Assembly: GCA_977006965.1 (NCBI GenBank)
Contig: OZ345385.1
Span: forward strand, 868,001 to 932,000
Length of the DNA: 64,000 nucleotides
From: Phymatolithon calcareum
Lineage: Eukaryota; Rhodophyta; Florideophyceae; Hapalidiales
Reading direction: 5' to 3'
Both the position numbers and the translations under genes were made by a program. Positions 22,386 through 31,444 of the stretch are shown one piece after another. The notes beneath the pieces are model-generated. The model was not told the DNA's origin, did no database searches, and worked only from the letters and a program-made list of their open reading frames with translations. How positions within the stretch are numbered: the first letter of the stretch is position 1; every line of letters starts with the position of its first letter.

Positions 22386-23604
22386 CCTTTGGCTCGTTGC
22401 ACACGTGTTCGTGGGCACTTTCCGCATTGTCCTCGGATTCCTTGGCAGTAATCCGCAGAACAGTGATTGAGGAGGCGTGGGACGAATTGGGCAGTGCCTT
22501 ACATGACATTTTCAAGTTAATCCGATTTACACTGAGTTGTCGTCATATGTACACCTCCACAGGTGTCATTAGGACACCAAAAGCACTATCCAATGCCAGG
22601 ACGCCACTTTTCATCGTCCTCGGATAGTGCGCTCGGCGTCTATCACGGGGCTTTGCTCCCCCAGTGTACCGGAAAATGAGGGGTACTGGAGCAGTATTAA
22701 TACTGCAAAGAGTAAAATTTCTAGTTCTCAGTGCTCCAGGACAGTATCTTCACATTCACGCCAAGGAAGCGTTAAAAAGAGCCAATTGAAGATAATTGCG
22801 TAGATTCGTTGCCGGAAAAAGGTCATGGGGACTGAAAAACAACTTAGTCCCAAGTAATTTTATCGGGCACAGCTTGAAGTCTCATCTAACAAGTTTGTCT
22901 GTGAGCTGGACGTCTTTCACTCATGACGATAAAAGGGCCAAAGCTACCTGTCTTCATATAGTCCGCAAATCAATTCAGGAAAATGGGATCGCTTCTCCCT
23001 CTTCTCTGTATTCTGCTGCATGTGCAGAAGCAAGATTCCCAGATTGCAGATTCTGGAAGAGTCTACCAGAGGCTCGATCAGGAGCTCAGCAAATCGCGGT
23101 CGGTGTGTTGTCTCTTCCGCATTCTCTAAAGGAGACTATGCTTTTTCGATTAAGTCGATGCAGGACCACTCACCTCTCAAGTAGTAGCTTTGCCGAAATC
23201 ACTACAGCGCGGCAGGCTACGTCTATGCGCCAAGCCTCTGAATGTGTATAGCCTCCCCGAGATTCTTCATTACAACTTACTTGGAGAACTTTGCTGATGA
23301 CTCCATTGGCAACGCTACAGGGCGACAAGTCAGATAGTATCGACAAAACGCACAAGACAGATCTCGGCACTACTCCATCTGAGGTCAACGCGCCGTGTCT
23401 AGAATGATTGGGGTTTGCTGCAGAACGCATTTGCTTTATAGAGGTAAGCTTCGCAACAATTTGGAAACCCGAGAGAAATGCTACATGGTTTGACCGATTT
23501 GTGACGACGCATTTTGCGACACAGACTAAATTTGTTCAATTTATCATTTTCAAGAGTCTGCCAATATCTTACAGTAGTCTAGCTATAAATGAGAGAAGAC
23601 CAAT
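22386..23604. other. Intergenic, one unassigned frame
   Basis: Holds a 151-codon plus-strand frame at 22796-23251 with no recognised motif. At about 22650 the words TGCTCCCCCAGTG followed by TA match the ends of the foldback at 9965-10044 and could be one end of a Tc1/mariner-type element with a TA target; no partner end was found. Confidence 0.35.
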
Positions 23605-23712
23605 GGCGGAACGTCCCTCGGCCTGACCCCCGGACCCCGGGGACTGATCTGTTGGACTTTTAGGGAACCTTACCCTCTACAGTAGTGGAAGTAAAAAGTA
23701 CTGTACAATGTG
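23605..23712 (+). repeat. Dispersed repeat, copy A (inverted partner at 46690)
   Basis: A block of about 105 bases starting GCGGAACGTCC, passing through CCGGACCCCGG and ending GGAAGTAAAAAGTACT recurs on the opposite strand at 46690-46812 with scattered differences. Ends rich in AAGTACT are palindromic in the second copy. It may be a short non-autonomous element. Confidence 0.7.
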
Positions 23713-23867
23713 AGAGCACAATTCAACAATGGTGCTTACATATTTTTGAAACTATTTAATCTTTTTCTGATTTTCATGCAAAAAGGTGCAATTTTCGCTC
23801 TTTTCCCATTTCGTGTGTACAGTAGGTCTTCACTACGAATGGCAATCACAGACCATAGCCCCCAGAG

Positions 23868-24065
23868 TCTTTCGGTTCAAACTGCCCCATGCTCCATCGA
23901 TTGCTGCCCCGGCCATGTGGGTTATTTGCTGTGCAGGCTCTGCAACAGCCTATTTATCCTTCCCGTGTGTCTTTCGGTTCGAACAGCCCCATGCTACATT
24001 CAATGCTGTCCTGGCCAGGTAGGCTATCTGCTATGCAGGCTGTGCAACAGCTAATTTATCCTCTA
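23868..24065 (+). repeat. Tandem duplication of a 102-bp unit encoding a Cys-rich peptide
   Basis: Two consecutive copies (23868-23969 and 23970-24065) are about 85 percent identical. The unit length is a multiple of three and the plus-strand frame 23710-24054 reads TAPCSIDCCPGHVGYLLCRL in the first copy and TAPCYIQCCPGQVGYLLCRL in the second. The spacing of cysteines (C.x4.CC...C..C) is kept while other positions vary. It ends about 40 bases before the MPN gene on the same strand. It could be part of a small secreted-type protein, or simply a duplicated non-coding unit. Confidence 0.7.
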
Positions 24066-24107
24066 GCGCACTCCGCTCCGTAACGCCGTCGGAGCCACGC
24101 GCGAGAC

Positions 24108-25334
24108 ATGAATCGCGGCACATCCAGCGCGGCAGAAGCGGACGAAGAGGTCACTGTAACAGCCGGGGCGAACGCAAGTGACGTCGGTTTGCGCCGCTCA
24201 TCAAGGGTGCGTCGCCCAGTTCAGGCACCCTTCAACGTGGGGTTTGCATGGGGCGGTTCGTCTGCGCGCTCGAAGGCTACTCTAGCGGATTCTTCGGTTG
24301 AGGATGGCGAAGAATCACACCTGGATCAGGTCTCACCTGGCGATGGCGGCACGCTGCGTATGTGCATCCATCCCTGCGCAGCAGCTCTCATGCAATTTCA
24401 CGTCCACCTTGCCCAAACAGAAGTGATCGGTTATCTCGGCGGTTTTGCACGGGATGACGGGACTGTGCACGTGCTCGAGGCATTCCCCGCCGTTTGTGTG
24501 GCTGGAAACCTTCTTTCACGAGCCGGACGCAGCGCATTCCATGAGGTCGAGATGGACCCTGTGAGCGACGTCGAGGTTCGCGGACGGATTGTCGGAAAGG
24601 GACTGAATGTTGTCGGTTGGTATCATTCGCATCCCGATGCTTCCTTCACGGTCGCACCGAGCAAAGTGGACATTCAGAACCAGCTCAACTATCAAAATTT
24701 GATATTCAAGGGTACCCCCTTCGTCGCAGCTATTCTCGCGCCGTGCAATGAAGACCTGCCGGATTATCGGGGTGATATGGCCGCATTCTACGTTGTCGAG
24801 GGGAACCCGGTGGGGGTGCCGTGTGTCATCGAATATGGGCATGCGCAAGGCGAGGAGTGTGTTCAGTATCGGAGGCATTTGCGGGGGAAACTGATACCGG
24901 ATGAGGCATTGGAGGCCGAAGCGATAAATCTCATCCTATTTTATTCGAAATTTAGGCACAGAGTGCACTTGTCCCGAGAATGGAGACCAGGCATGACCTT
25001 CTTGGAGAAATTGAGGGCGTGCTTGCAGGCGCTTCTGCCGGCGATTCTCGATTCCGGATGTAAAGTGGCTGGGAATACGAGGGAGGAATTGAAGAGTTGG
25101 AACAATGATGGAAATGTGAGCGGAACCAAGGCTGAGAGTGGCAGATCTGGCGAATTTGCGCCTTTGACCGCGATCGCGTCTATTGCTGTGAGAATGGGCC
25201 CAGTGAGTGTGGACGACGTACGCGTTGCAAATGAGCAACTTGCCCTTCTTTTCTCCGGTCTTCTAAAGATGGCGGACGAAGCATGGGACAAGCCCCCGAA
25301 CAGTAAGAAGGGGAGTAAAAGGAAGCGACTCTAA
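24108..25334 (+). CDS. MPN/JAMM metalloprotease, MPND/MYSM1-type
   Basis: An intact 408-residue protein, no introns. Residues 84-250 form an MPN domain with a complete JAMM zinc site: Glu105 (TEVIGYLGG), His173 and His175 in GWYHSHP, Ser185 and Asp188 (HSHPDASFTVAPSKVD). The following IQNQLNYQ parallels the DI..Q..YQ pattern of MYSM1 and MPND, which are nuclear deubiquitinase-type enzymes. The loop between HSHP and Ser-x2-Asp is two residues longer than the usual x7. After the MPN domain, EAEAINLILFYSKFRHRVHL and then REWRPGMTFLEKLRACL match the helical C-terminal region of that family. The N-terminus has a basic motif LRRSSRVRRPVQAPF and the C-terminus ends in KKGSKRKRL, both likely nuclear localisation signals. 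SANT and SWIRM domains of MYSM1 are absent, so MPND is the closer type. It is the only conserved gene in the window that appears functional. The start at 24108 is the first ATG in frame after an upstream stop-rich stretch. Confidence 0.9.
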   Translation: MNRGTSSAAEADEEVTVTAGANASDVGLRRSSRVRRPVQAPFNVGFAWGGSSARSKATLADSSVEDGEESHLDQVSPGDGGTLRMCIHPCAAALMQFHVHLAQTEVIGYLGGFARDDGTVHVLEAFPAVCVAGNLLSRAGRSAFHEVEMDPVSDVEVRGRIVGKGLNVVGWYHSHPDASFTVAPSKVDIQNQLNYQNLIFKGTPFVAAILAPCNEDLPDYRGDMAAFYVVEGNPVGVPCVIEYGHAQGEECVQYRRHLRGKLIPDEALEAEAINLILFYSKFRHRVHLSREWRPGMTFLEKLRACLQALLPAILDSGCKVAGNTREELKSWNNDGNVSGTKAESGRSGEFAPLTAIASIAVRMGPVSVDDVRVANEQLALLFSGLLKMADEAWDKPPNSKKGSKRKRL

Positions 25335-27446
25335 CGGTACTGAAAATGTGTTCTTCGTTATTGCGGGATTTCTCTATGCTTTTGAACAACTCCACTCCAT
25401 ATCCTTACTGCTACAGCAGACCTTAACAGATACTGTACGAGTGGAACAATTCAATTGTGTTTTATTTGGAGAAAATGAGATGTTTCCCATACATGCTTCC
25501 TTCGTCTTCGCAAAAAGCACAAGGAATAGGACCCCTTTTCATAGTTCCCCTTTTTTCTCTTAGAAAAATGTAGCCTTCATGTTTTGTCCACTGGCAAAAT
25601 GCCGACAACACGGCGGTAGCTGTATGGGTGGCTAAAGGCTCTGGTTCTCTCGCGACTGTCTGCCACTTCGGATTACCGAATCGCGACGCCCAGTTTCATT
25701 CTAGCTGCGCAAATCTCTCTTTTCGTTGGGCCACGGGGAATTCGTCCTCCAACACCCAATCTGTTTCTTTCTTTTCTTCTGCCGATACAGTAGTACATAA
25801 TGTAGTTTGAGCCTTCCCAGCAAAGGAAAGTGGAGGTATCGGGTTTATGGCTCGACTGCTCGGATCGCACTCGCCAAGTTTCGCCTGTTCATCCCTTCGA
25901 CTACGCAGACCTCAAAGCTTCCTATCCTCGTCCATTGAGCTTTGTGTACAACCCGGGTACGGCGAATTCGCACACAACGCTTTTTTCAACCTTTCCCTTC
26001 CGACCGCGTGGCCGTAAGAAGGTGCACGACCAAGCCGAGGTCGCTGCTTGACAACGATATCGACATCCTCCGTCAACACATTCTTTTCGTCCTTTTCGTC
26101 TCATTGTTCATCAATCAGCGCTGCCATCATTGAGCTCTCACAGACCAGTGACACGAAGGCTCGCGCGCGTGTCCGAGCAACAAGAACGCTAGAGTTACCG
26201 TCAGCTGTGAAACGTGCTCCGTGGGCAGCTGGATATCGACTCATTTTTCACCAAAAGTCGCAAATATCACGCTTCAATCCACGTGCAACGTTCGCCCATC
26301 GTCGAGCTCGCTCGGTGAACAAACTGGGAAGCGTGCTCCGACGGCAATACAAGGTTTATTCCGGTTTTCCCCTTTTGGGGTGTGTCTTTTTCGTTGGATG
26401 TATTCAGTCTCTCCCGGTTTTCTATTCTTTTGCTTTCTCTTCTGAACGTCGTTTTTTCTGAGGGTCTAGCAGTATCTCTCCTGATGATGGGAAGTAGATC
26501 GCGATGTGCGACTTCTTGTCACGCGCTGCAAGGCGCCATGGCGGGCGCGACGCGGCAGTACGGAAGCCGATAGAGCGACGTCAGGTGGGCACAACCGTAG
26601 CGCGACAGTGCAGCGTTTCGGAAAAGTAGCAGAGGTGGCGGGAGGGTCCTAAAGGGTTAAAAAGAGGAACACAATGATACCAGTTTGGTAGTGCGCACCG
26701 GTGCGCAACCTTTTTATTGGGTACCATGCGTTAACCCGTGTCTCTCCAGTGTGCGCCTCAAGACGCACTATCACCGAGCGCCCTATGGGCATGAATCTGT
26801 CTGCATATGCTGCAGTGCACGAGCAGTAAAAAAGGCAAGTACAAGTACGAGGACGAAACGTGGAGGTCTTTTCTAGGCGGATGAATGCGTCGCGACCCGG
26901 GATGTCGCTAAGCTCGCCTAATGTGCTCCGGAGCGGACAAGGAGAAGAAGATGAAGTGGAAGCCTTTACAAGACTTGTAACGTCAGTATTCCCCCCCGCG
27001 TGGATCGCCGAGCGGTAAGTCAAACTCGGGAAGTCGGTAAACTCGCCCACGGCACTTCGGCGCATAGACGACTAGGGACGTCGCAAACTCCCCTGCGCGC
27101 GTCGCCGCACAGAAAAAGTGAAAACATTCGGTGCGGCACGGGAGGCGAAATGATTTCCCCCCTTGAGATCCTTGTTTGAGATCAGAGGTAGAGTTTGGAA
27201 TTTTACTGACTTTGCTCTTTTCTTGAAATGGAGCCTTTGGGACTGGAACGAGTCCGTGTGGATCGTCAGAAGTATTACCCCAAGCGTCTGCAGATGCGTT
27301 AGTAACACTATAATAAACATCTCAACAAGAGGCGGGTTTTTGTAGCCCACTGAATTGTGTTACATCAACAAAAAAAGAAACTTTTCGTGAGACAGAATCC
27401 AGGCAAAACCTCTTAGCACTACAGTAGTGTCTAAACGCATTATGGG
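25335..27446. other. Two kilobases without a supported gene
   Basis: Short frames on both strands (for example 25922-26461 and 26649-27065) overlap each other and lack motifs. The region 25340-25400 follows the MPN gene and would hold its 3 prime UTR. No repeats or hairpins of note until 27447. Confidence 0.4.
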
Positions 27447-27650
27447 CCTCATATGAGGATTTGTCCTCATGTGAACCCCATTTTCATGCGGTTTTTCTAC
27501 ACACTTCCCGAGAGGCACGCGCCGCACAAAATGTGCCAAGAAAATGACTGTTATGAGCTATATATATGCAGAAACGAACGGGAGCCGAGGCTTCAAGTTC
27601 TTGTCCAGCCTTAAAAATTGGTCCTCATTTGAGGATTTGACCTCACATGA
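27447..27650 (+). repeat. Pair of 28-bp direct repeats, 148 bp apart
   Basis: CCTCATATGAGGATTTG plus CCTCATGTGA at 27447-27474 recurs as CCTCATTTGAGGATTTG plus CCTCACATGA at 27623-27650 (24 of 28 identical). Each unit is itself built from two CCTCA words. These may be binding sites at a transposon end. Confidence 0.7.
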
Positions 27651-28035
27651 GACTTTGAAAAATTATTCAAATTATAGGATTCTGTAAACTGTCTTCGACG
27701 AACTTTCTTCATCTAAGCCAGTTTCAGACTAGAAACTCATAGTTCAGACTTGCCGGACGCATATTTGCCGACTGAACTATCGTATTTGATCATGAAACCG
27801 ATCAGGCCTACTTAGTCGTGATAGTAAATCGAGGACCTGGGTCTGGAAGGGAGACTGAAAAAGCACACGATTAGTTTTCATTTGTTGAACAGAAGGTGTC
27901 ATTTGAACGTTCTCTTCCCTTCGATTCTTATCGGACAAACAATCGCGACTTCCGTTTACATCCGTCTGGTGTAGAAGAAACGCTATGCTTCAACTTGGAA
28001 CGGTCGAAAAGATAATTTTTCAAAGATATCAACAC

Positions 28036-28292
28036 ATGCCTTCGAGACATCATCGATCGAATTGAATGTTCTGCTCGAGGCGCGTATTCTGGTAGTATTG
28101 GCGACCTAAGTCTTTGCGGTGCTGCGGATTAAAATGTCATCATTCGAACCGCTGTTTTGAACGGTTCTAACGTCGAAGTAGGCGTTGGAGGGGCTATAGT
28201 TGCTCTTAGTGACGCTGATGATGAGTTTGCCGAAGTGCTGGTGAAGGGCTCAGCCATCACGCAAGCCCTCGTGTCGGCTATAACTGGTAAAA
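28036..28292 (+). pseudogene. PabB/TrpE-type chorismate-utilising enzyme, C-terminal fragment
   Basis: A plus-strand segment reads LRDIIDRIECSARGAYSGSI, then GDLSLCGAAD, a TAA stop, NVIIRTAVLNG, and VGGAIVALSDADDEFAEVLV. This is the C-terminal core of the chorismate-binding family (pattern II...E...RG.YSG..G.......D..I.IRT......+..GGAIV..SDP..E..E...K), with the GGAIV form more typical of aminodeoxychorismate synthase than of anthranilate synthase. In life it would convert chorismate on the way to folate or tryptophan, usually in the plastid. The start of the enzyme is missing, a stop interrupts the conserved motif, and the sequence runs out at a GTGAGT that could be an old splice donor at 28294. 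Confidence 0.65.
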
Positions 28293-28780
28293 GTGAGTAC
28301 AAACTATCCGGTTTTCAAGAATAGGCTATTCGATGAGACCTGTTCATGGAAGCTGCAATCTTGACTAACTTGGTGAAGCGCTTCGGCGAATACTAAATTT
28401 TGAAGAGTGCGGTAGTGACACGCAGTGAACTGACGAAATCCGCAAGGATTCCTCTTGTCCTGACAAATCGAACCTCATGACAAGATTGAATTGCGTCTCG
28501 GCGCCAAATTCAACAGTCGTCCCTTCCGTTTTCCTTCAGCGCTTGACTTGCGCAAGATGAGATCGCTTTCATGAGTTGGACCTCGGACACGCTATGGTAT
28601 GGCCGAAAGAGAGTATAGCGAGTGCGTCCGGATCACGAGATTTAGAAGTTGACGCAATAATATTATTTATCGAAGTGATAGCCGCTTGCTCGAAAAACCA
28701 AAAACGCATTCAGCAGAATTGTTTGCAGTTCCCGACGCTGGTGCAACGCCAAACGTTCTCGCGGTGTGTACCTAACATTC
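28293..28780. other. Intergenic, nothing recognised
   Basis: About 490 bases between the chorismate-enzyme fragment and the end of eIF4E. No open frame of note and no repeat structure. Confidence 0.4.
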
Positions 28781-29523
28781 CTAGCCTATGGTATATCTTG
28801 GGCGGGTGGCGCGCGAGCCGCCCATTTGGTCCTTGAACGTGATGCATTCCAATCGCGCCTCATCGTTAAGAAGGCTCTGCTTCCAGGCAATCCCGATACT
28901 CTCCTGCAACTTCTGGTTCACCGCACTCTTGGTTCAGATGGAAATCCTGTCACCACCGCGGCGCACATTAATGACAATACCGGCGATGTCGTCGCTGTCG
29001 TCAGGACCAAAGCCCTCTCCGACCGTCGTCAACAGAATATTCACCCAATAGGAGTCGAGTAACTCCTTCTTGCTCGCAGGGATCTGCACGCGCCACTGTC
29101 CACCGTTCGTATTTGCCTTATCCTCCCATTTTCGTCTCGATCTTGTCCTTGAACAAACTGCAGCTCGACCACGGCGCCAACTACGACGGTTCCTGAAGAT
29201 TATCGAGAAGTCTGCAGACGACAAAAATTCTGGTGTCAGTTCACAAAAAAATCCAAACTACCGCCAAGAAAAATACGCTTGCGACAGCATCGAACAAGCC
29301 GGGAAACATGCATACTCGGATGACGCAAGAAAAAAACGTACGCCCAGAAATCTTCTACGGTTTCGAAAGAGGCAATTGGGCGGAGATTGTCAGCCCAGCC
29401 CTTTCCAGTTTCTCTCTTGCTTTTAGGCGGATCGTTCAAAAGAGTTAACTTGAATTGCAGCGGATGTTTCTCAATCGGCGCTCCAGCGTCTGCTTGCGCA
29501 GACCCGGCGCCTGTATCCGCCAT
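28781..29523 (-). pseudogene. eIF4E, cap-binding translation initiation factor, decayed
   Basis: From an ATG at 29523 the protein reads a short N-terminus, then IEKHPLQFKLTLLNDPPKSK, GWADNLRPIASFETVEDFWA, and after an intron LLDNLQEPS, TAG, LAPWSSCSLFKDKIET, KWEDKANTNGGQWRV, SYWVNILLTTVGEGF, DIAGIVINVRRGGDRISI, TGA, TKNAVNQKLQESIG, ending at a TAG at 28781. Order and spacing match eIF4E over its whole length. The first cap-sandwich tryptophan (human W56) is leucine (TLLND), the residue corresponding to W166 is a TGA stop (RISI*T), and K in EPSK is TAG. One further one-base indel lies just before KWED. The second sandwich tryptophan (W102 in KWED) survives. A normal GT-AG intron is still present, so it was duplicated as DNA. 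The product could not bind a cap. Confidence 0.92.
29212..29341 (-). other. Spliceosomal intron in the eIF4E pseudogene
   Basis: The minus-strand donor is GTACGT directly after TGGGC and the acceptor is CTGCAG before ACTTCTCG. Removing 130 bases joins FWA to LLDNLQEPS exactly as expected for eIF4E, in phase. No stop-free path exists without it. Confidence 0.88.
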
Positions 29524-29895
29524 GATTTCTGCACCCGAAGCGCTGCCTGTGAAAAGGGAGATGCTCTCCGATCGTGACGACGTCGGGAAGGTGGTGAGGG
29601 TGATCCATTATCGCTTCATTTCTAGAAAATGTACATAATTTTATGCATCATACACTGTTCAAATTTTTGCAAAAAAATAAGCACAATCAATTGCAGCGTG
29701 GATTTACGCGGAATTAGTTCAAGATCTCCTCTCTTATTACACCTGTCATTCGACCTCCTTGGTTACAGTAGTTCGAAAAACAGTGCTAAACGGCCATTCC
29801 GCCAGAAATTCTGAGGCGGCATCGAAGCCTGCCTCGAATGGCCTAGCGAAGCGTCCGCGGAGCGAAATGCCCGCTTCTGATGCTCACCCTTCAAC

Positions 29896-31230
29896 ATGCG
29901 CTCTTTTTCAGACATGCTTGGAAGCAGCAGCTCACGTGCTGAACAGGTTCTTGGAGGAAGTGCACCCGACGATGCTTGGGCCGCCATTACAAGCACAGTC
30001 GACAAGATTGCGCCCACCGCCGTGAGCCCTGTGCAGAATCTAGAGGATTCACCTAATCTAGCAGAGGAAGGTAATGACTTTTTCTCCAACGCTCACATCG
30101 ATACCGATCAAATCTTGCACGGACCTGACGCGACAGCCCTACCCGCCGACTTCTCTCTCAAGAACTCTGTGGATATCGTCTCCTCGCGGTCCTTGCAATG
30201 GGTTCTCCGCCGCGCACAAGTCCCTGAATACACCGCCGTGCATCAGGTCTCGTGTGGTGATACTTCAATTCCCGACGATGCACGGGAATTGCTCCGCAAA
30301 ACTGGCGAATCTAACGATGTGGGTGAGGATGCGGATGTATAACCGCCTGATGAGGTTCTGCAAGAATTTTCAGCTGCACTCCTGCATTTCCGCCACCCAG
30401 ATCAGGAACTGCCTGGCGTCATTTCGAAAAAGTGGCAGGACCTTGTCGTTGATAAGCTACCGTATCGCGCACGAACTAGCGAATAATGCAGTGGTGAAAT
30501 GGATCTGTCGAAAGCGGTTGGAAACGACCACCAGTTGCTGGCGCTTGACAGAGTTGAAATGTGGCAGGAGGCATTTCGATAACTTTTCTACGGCTACAGA
30601 CATGGGTATGTGGACCACTTTTACGTCATCTTCTCGACCACGGTGGCTTTCTTTGGGGAAAAGAATATCAGAGTCTGGAGAGGAGACAAGCTGCACTCCG
30701 TCTGCCTACCGTCGGTATCTTGGGGCTCACGGAAGCTTGCTAAAGAACGGGGCGTATTCTCTCGATCCAGAGCAAGTTCAGAGCTCAAACAAACTAAGCG
30801 CCATTTTTTCGCGCGCGACCGCCGGCCTCAGGGAAATGCTGAGCTCTTTTGGCGTACACTACGAGACGAAAGATAGTCTTACCAAGGACCCGGACTCGTG
30901 TCTTATTGTGGACGGAGAGAGAGGGAGGCACAGGCGCTGTTTAACTTCATCTCAGCAATCGGTCCACGATTGTCAAATGCGACCGATGTGCCTATTTTAA
31001 TTTGCGATTGGTCTTTCCGTTGGGCCACGTTAGTGTCCGCCATTCCCGTTAATGCGAGGGAGACGCGCACATGGGTTGATCCAAAGACGGAAGGTAGTCT
31101 TAGACATGTGATTGAAGTGTGTGAGTACTTTACACCACTGCAGATTGCACGAATGTATGTTGCTCTACGTTGTGCACAGAAGTGCGATTTCACTTGTTCT
31201 TGGGCACGGAGACGAGGAGCAGCCGACTAA
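29896..31230 (+). pseudogene. DONSON (replisome/origin-licensing factor), decayed
   Basis: The plus-strand frame 29896-30342 holds SLQWVLRRAQVPEYTA, corresponding to the conserved P.dWslk.r segment of DONSON. Continuing in the same frame past three TAA codons (30340, 30484 and about 30586) come LLHFRHPDQELPG, then VEMWQEAFR*LFYGYRHGYV and DHFYVIFSTTVAFF, matching the W...f.sLy.......fYv.....tvlF block. A frame change gives IFSRATAGLREMLSSFGVHY (family pattern l.s.tt.glRe.....gi.f). Reading returns to the first frame at about 30900 for EAQALFNFISAIG and FRWATLVSA. DONSON works in the nucleus in loading the CMG helicase. The C-terminus after 31230 is not recognisable. Confidence 0.72.
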
Positions 31231-31444
31231 ATGTTTGTGTGGAAGAACAAAAAGGAAACGAAAGAGCTGATGCCGCGAGTGCAATCTTGGGCCCCAATGT
31301 TGTTACACGGTTAGATTCTACACAAGACGAAAAACTTGCAGTTTATGTCAGGTCAGCCGATTAAAGTTCACGTGCGACTTGATCCAATTTTCTGTCATCA
31401 TCATTCTCTTGGCGTCTCGATTGGTCCTACTCTTCACCTGTACT

